From positions 310,001-374,000 of the forward strand of contig NZ_AP012323.1 of NCBI RefSeq assembly GCF_001025135.1: a stretch of DNA of 64,000 nt. The letters are read 5' to 3'. The notes beneath the pieces are model-generated. The model did no database searches. It saw nothing but the letters and a program-made list of their open reading frames with translations, and was not told the origin of the DNA. The stretch comes from Bifidobacterium bifidum ATCC 29521 = JCM 1255 = DSM 20456 (GTDB lineage: Bacteria; Actinomycetota; Actinomycetes; Actinomycetales; Bifidobacteriaceae). Of the stretch, positions 61,406 to 64,000 are shown piece after piece (position 1 is the first letter of the stretch; the number at the start of each line of letters is the position of its first letter). The translations under genes and the position numbers were made by a program.

Positions 61406-61426
61406 CTTGAGTCGCGTGCGCTCAAC
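61406..61426 (+). promoter_or_regulatory. HAIR-type HspR operator upstream of clpB
   Basis: CTTGAGT, seven bases, GCTCAAC matches the HAIR consensus CTTGAGT-N7-ACTCAAG at 12 of 14 positions, 126 bp before the clpB start. HspR repression of clpB and dnaK through HAIR is established in bifidobacteria and streptomycetes. Confidence 0.8.
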
Positions 61427-61551
61427 TTTCGGGAATAGAATGGGTGCCGAATCGGTTGTGCGTATCAGACACAGACGGAAAGCGCTGTGCGGGGCGGTTC
61501 GGATGTCGTGGGCCGCGGCCGCCAAGGCGCATGAGACATACGGAGGTTGAT

Positions 61552-64000
61552 ATGGAACAGAAGTTCACCACCATGGCCCAGGAAGTCATCGGTGATGCGA
61601 TTCAGAGCGCGTCTGCCGCGGGCAACGCGCAGGTCGAGACACTGCACGTGATGGATGCGCTGCTGCGTCAGGAAAACGGCGTGATTCATGGACTGATTCA
61701 GGCGGCGGGCGGCAACCCGCAGGCGATTGGCGCCGCGGTGCGCAATGCTCTGGTTAAGATGCCGGCGGCGAGTGGGTCCACCACATCGCAGCCGCAGGCG
61801 AGCCGCCAGCTGACGGCGGCGCTGGCACAGGCCGAGAAGGAGATGCAGCAGATGGGCGACGAGTACGTCTCCACCGAGCACCTGCTCATCGGCATCGCCG
61901 CATCCGCACCGAACCAGAGCGCGGACATCCTCAAAGCGAACGGCGTGACGGCCGCGGCGCTGCGCAAGGCCGTCCCCGGCGTGCGCGGCGGCGCCAAGGT
62001 CACCAGCCCGGACGCTGAGGGCAGCTACAAGGCGTTGGAGAAGTACTCCACCGATCTGACCGCCCGCGCCAAGGAGGGTAAGCTCGACCCGGTGATCGGG
62101 CGTGATCAGGAGATCCGCCGTGTGATCCAGATCCTGAGCCGCCGCACCAAGAACAACCCGGTGCTGATCGGCGAGCCCGGCGTCGGCAAGACCGCCGTCG
62201 TGGAGGGCCTCGCCCAGCGTATCGTGGCCGGCGATGTGCCGACCACGCTGCAGAACAAGAAGCTCATCAGCCTCGATTTGGGGTCGATGGTTGCCGGCTC
62301 GAAGTACCGTGGCGAGTTCGAGGAGCGCCTCAAGAGCGTGCTCAACGAAATCAAGAACGCCGACGGCCAGATCATCACGTTCATCGACGAGATTCATACG
62401 ATCGTCGGCGCTGGCGCGGCCGAAGGCTCGATGGATGCCGGCAACATGCTCAAGCCCATGCTGGCGCGCGGCGAGCTTCGCCTGATCGGCGCGACCACGC
62501 TGGACGAGTACCGCGAGAACATCGAGAAGGACCCGGCGCTTGAGCGTCGTTTCCAGCAGGTGTTCGTGGGCGAGCCGAGCGTGGAGGACACGATCGCGAT
62601 TCTGCGTGGCCTGAAGCAGCGTTACGAGGCGCACCACAAGGTGACGATCGGCGACGACGCGCTGGTCGCCGCCGCGACGCTTTCGAACCGCTATATTTCC
62701 GGCCGTCAGCTGCCCGACAAGGCCATCGATCTGGTCGATGAGGCGGCCGCGCACCTGCGCATGGAGCTCGACTCCTCCCCGGAGGAGATCGACGGGCTGC
62801 AGCGCAAGGTCACGCGCTACGAGATGGAGGAGATGCAGCTCAAGAAGGCCGAGGATCCGGCCAGCAAGGAGCGCTTGGAGAAGCTGCAGAACGAGCTCGC
62901 GAACACTCGCGAGAAGCTGAGCGGCCTCAAGGCCCGCTGGGATGCGGAGAAGGCCGGCCACAACAAGGTCGGCGACCTGCGCGCCCAGCTGGACGCCAAG
63001 CGCGTCGAGGCTGACAAGTTCACCCGTGAGGGCAACCTGGCCGAGGCGTCGAAAATCCTGTACGGCGAGATTCCGGCGATTCAGAAGCAGCTGGACGCGG
63101 CCGAGAAGGCCGATGCGGAAGACGGCGCGACGGGCGAGACCAAGCCCGAGCCGATGGTGCCCGACCATGTGGACGCCGATTCGGTGGCCGGCATCGTCTC
63201 CGAGTGGACCGGCATCCCCGTCGGTCGCCTGATGCAGGGCGAGAACGAGAAGCTGCTGAGCATGGAGGACTACCTCGGCAAGCGCGTGATCGGCCAGAAG
63301 GAAGCGATCGCGGCGGTGAGCGACGCGGTGCGTCGTTCGCGCGCCGGCATCAGCGACCCGAACCGTCCGACCGGCTCGTTCCTGTTCCTCGGCCCCACCG
63401 GCGTGGGCAAGACCGAGCTCGCCAAGGCGCTCGCCGACTTCCTGTTCGACGACGAGAAGGCCATGGTCCGCATCGATATGTCGGAGTACATGGAGAAGGC
63501 GTCTGTGAGCCGTCTGATCGGCGCCGCGCCCGGCTACATCGGCTATGAGGAAGGCGGCCAGCTGACCGAGGCCGTGCGTCGTCGTCCGTACTCGGTGGTG
63601 CTGTTCGACGAAGTCGAGAAAGCTAACCCCGAAGTCTTCGACGTGCTGCTGCAGGTGCTGGACGACGGGCGTCTGACCGACGGCCAAGGCCGGACTGTGG
63701 ACTTCAAGAACACGATCCTGATCATGACCTCGAACCTCGGCTCGCAGTTCCTGGTGAACCAGGACATGGACGCGGACGCCAAGAAGAAGGCCGTGATGGA
63801 CGCGGTGCACATGAACTTCAAGCCGGAGTTCCTGAACCGTCTGGACGAGATCGTGATGTTCCATCCGCTGACCCGTGAGGAGCTGGGCGGCATCGTCAAC
63901 ATCCAGGTCGCTCAGGTGGCCTCGCGTCTGACGGATCGCCGCATCAAGCTCGACGTCACCGACGCGGCTCGCGAATGGCTCGCCAACACCGGCTATGACC
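61552..64000 (+). CDS. clpB: ATP-dependent chaperone ClpB, partial
   Basis: Hexameric AAA+ disaggregase that rescues aggregated proteins with DnaK; about 816 codons visible, the last part cut by the window edge. Order: Clp N-domain (1-145, [20 protein letters not shown]); AAA1 with Walker [17 protein letters not shown] (about 206) and Walker [13 protein letters not shown]-domain coiled coil (about 395-530); AAA2 with Walker [15 protein letters not shown] (about 614) and Walker [21 protein letters not shown]. The M-domain marks it as ClpB rather than ClpC/ClpA. GGAGG lies six bases before ATG 61552. The HAIR operator upstream indicates HspR-controlled heat-shock induction. Confidence 0.97.
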   Translation, partial: MEQKFTTMAQEVIGDAIQSASAAGNAQVETLHVMDALLRQENGVIHGLIQAAGGNPQAIGAAVRNALVKMPAASGSTTSQPQASRQLTAALAQAEKEMQQMGDEYVSTEHLLIGIAASAPNQSADILKANGVTAAALRKAVPGVRGGAKVTSPDAEGSYKALEKYSTDLTARAKEGKLDPVIGRDQEIRRVIQILSRRTKNNPVLIGEPGVGKTAVVEGLAQRIVAGDVPTTLQNKKLISLDLGSMVAGSKYRGEFEERLKSVLNEIKNADGQIITFIDEIHTIVGAGAAEGSMDAGNMLKPMLARGELRLIGATTLDEYRENIEKDPALERRFQQVFVGEPSVEDTIAILRGLKQRYEAHHKVTIGDDALVAAATLSNRYISGRQLPDKAIDLVDEAAAHLRMELDSSPEEIDGLQRKVTRYEMEEMQLKKAEDPASKERLEKLQNELANTREKLSGLKARWDAEKAGHNKVGDLRAQLDAKRVEADKFTREGNLAEASKILYGEIPAIQKQLDAAEKADAEDGATGETKPEPMVPDHVDADSVAGIVSEWTGIPVGRLMQGENEKLLSMEDYLGKRVIGQKEAIAAVSDAVRRSRAGISDPNRPTGSFLFLGPTGVGKTELAKALADFLFDDEKAMVRIDMSEYMEKASVSRLIGAAPGYIGYEEGGQLTEAVRRRPYSVVLFDEVEKANPEVFDVLLQVLDDGRLTDGQGRTVDFKNTILIMTSNLGSQFLVNQDMDADAKKKAVMDAVHMNFKPEFLNRLDEIVMFHPLTREELGGIVNIQVAQVASRLTDRRIKLDVTDAAREWLANTGYD

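Overview
The window reads as a chromosomal segment of a Bifidobacterium. Base composition is GC-rich throughout. Gene content fits a Gram-positive actinobacterial gut commensal: a GH101 endo-alpha-N-acetylgalactosaminidase of the EngBF type, LPXTG sortase pili, an HspR-type HAIR operator before clpB, a long RNase E/G, and tRNA-Trp next to secE-nusG. The species cannot be fixed from the sequence alone. There is no integrase, transposase, phage module or CRISPR array.

Layout. 1-986 (minus) is the N-terminal part of a glucose/GlcNAc-type PTS permease, running off the left edge. 1462-5470 carries hom, thrB and a Maf-Nudix fusion. 5474-6216 (minus) is a small toxin-antitoxin-like pair with an AT-rich operator region. 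6514-8921 is an ABC ATPase plus FtsX-like permease; 8996-9940 (minus) an AEC-family carrier. 10163-15526 holds dapE, rne, rplU and rpmA. 15996-16946 (minus) is an AbiEi/DUF559-like gene set between two nearly identical 110-bp hairpin elements in opposite orientation. 17519-21818 holds obgE, proB and an aspartate-type aminotransferase. 21999-23206 is tRNA-Trp, secE and nusG; 23302-27754 plsC, gpsA, ddl and a glycerophosphodiesterase.

28218-34013 encodes the large mucin-degrading GH101 enzyme, convergent with prs. 35352-41414 carries two zinc-ribbon membrane proteins, a lipoprotein and a frameshifted secreted-protein gene. 41562-43397 is the rpsF-ssb-rpsR-rplI operon with a probable S6:S18-binding leader. 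43864-45598 is a decayed surface protein gene. Next come tRNA-Lys, an aquaglyceroporin, a DUF3152 putative metallopeptidase, GluQ-RS, a PLP-binding YggS protein and acylphosphatase. 51614-58248 is a sortase-dependent pilus cluster (vWA/fibro-slime tip protein, major pilin, class C sortase). The window ends with a DUF4854 protein, an FAH-family hydrolase, an AbiEi-like gene remnant and the first ~816 codons of clpB.

Functionally most of this is housekeeping: threonine/methionine precursors, lysine/peptidoglycan precursors, phospholipid synthesis, translation and proteostasis. Two host-interaction blocks stand out, mucin O-glycan release and surface pili. The most unusual non-coding feature is the density of long intergenic inverted repeats. 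At least eight are present, several sharing sequence words, alongside about ten copies of a GC-rich hairpin repeat. Two AbiEi/DUF559-like genes, one intact and one broken, lie directly beside such elements.
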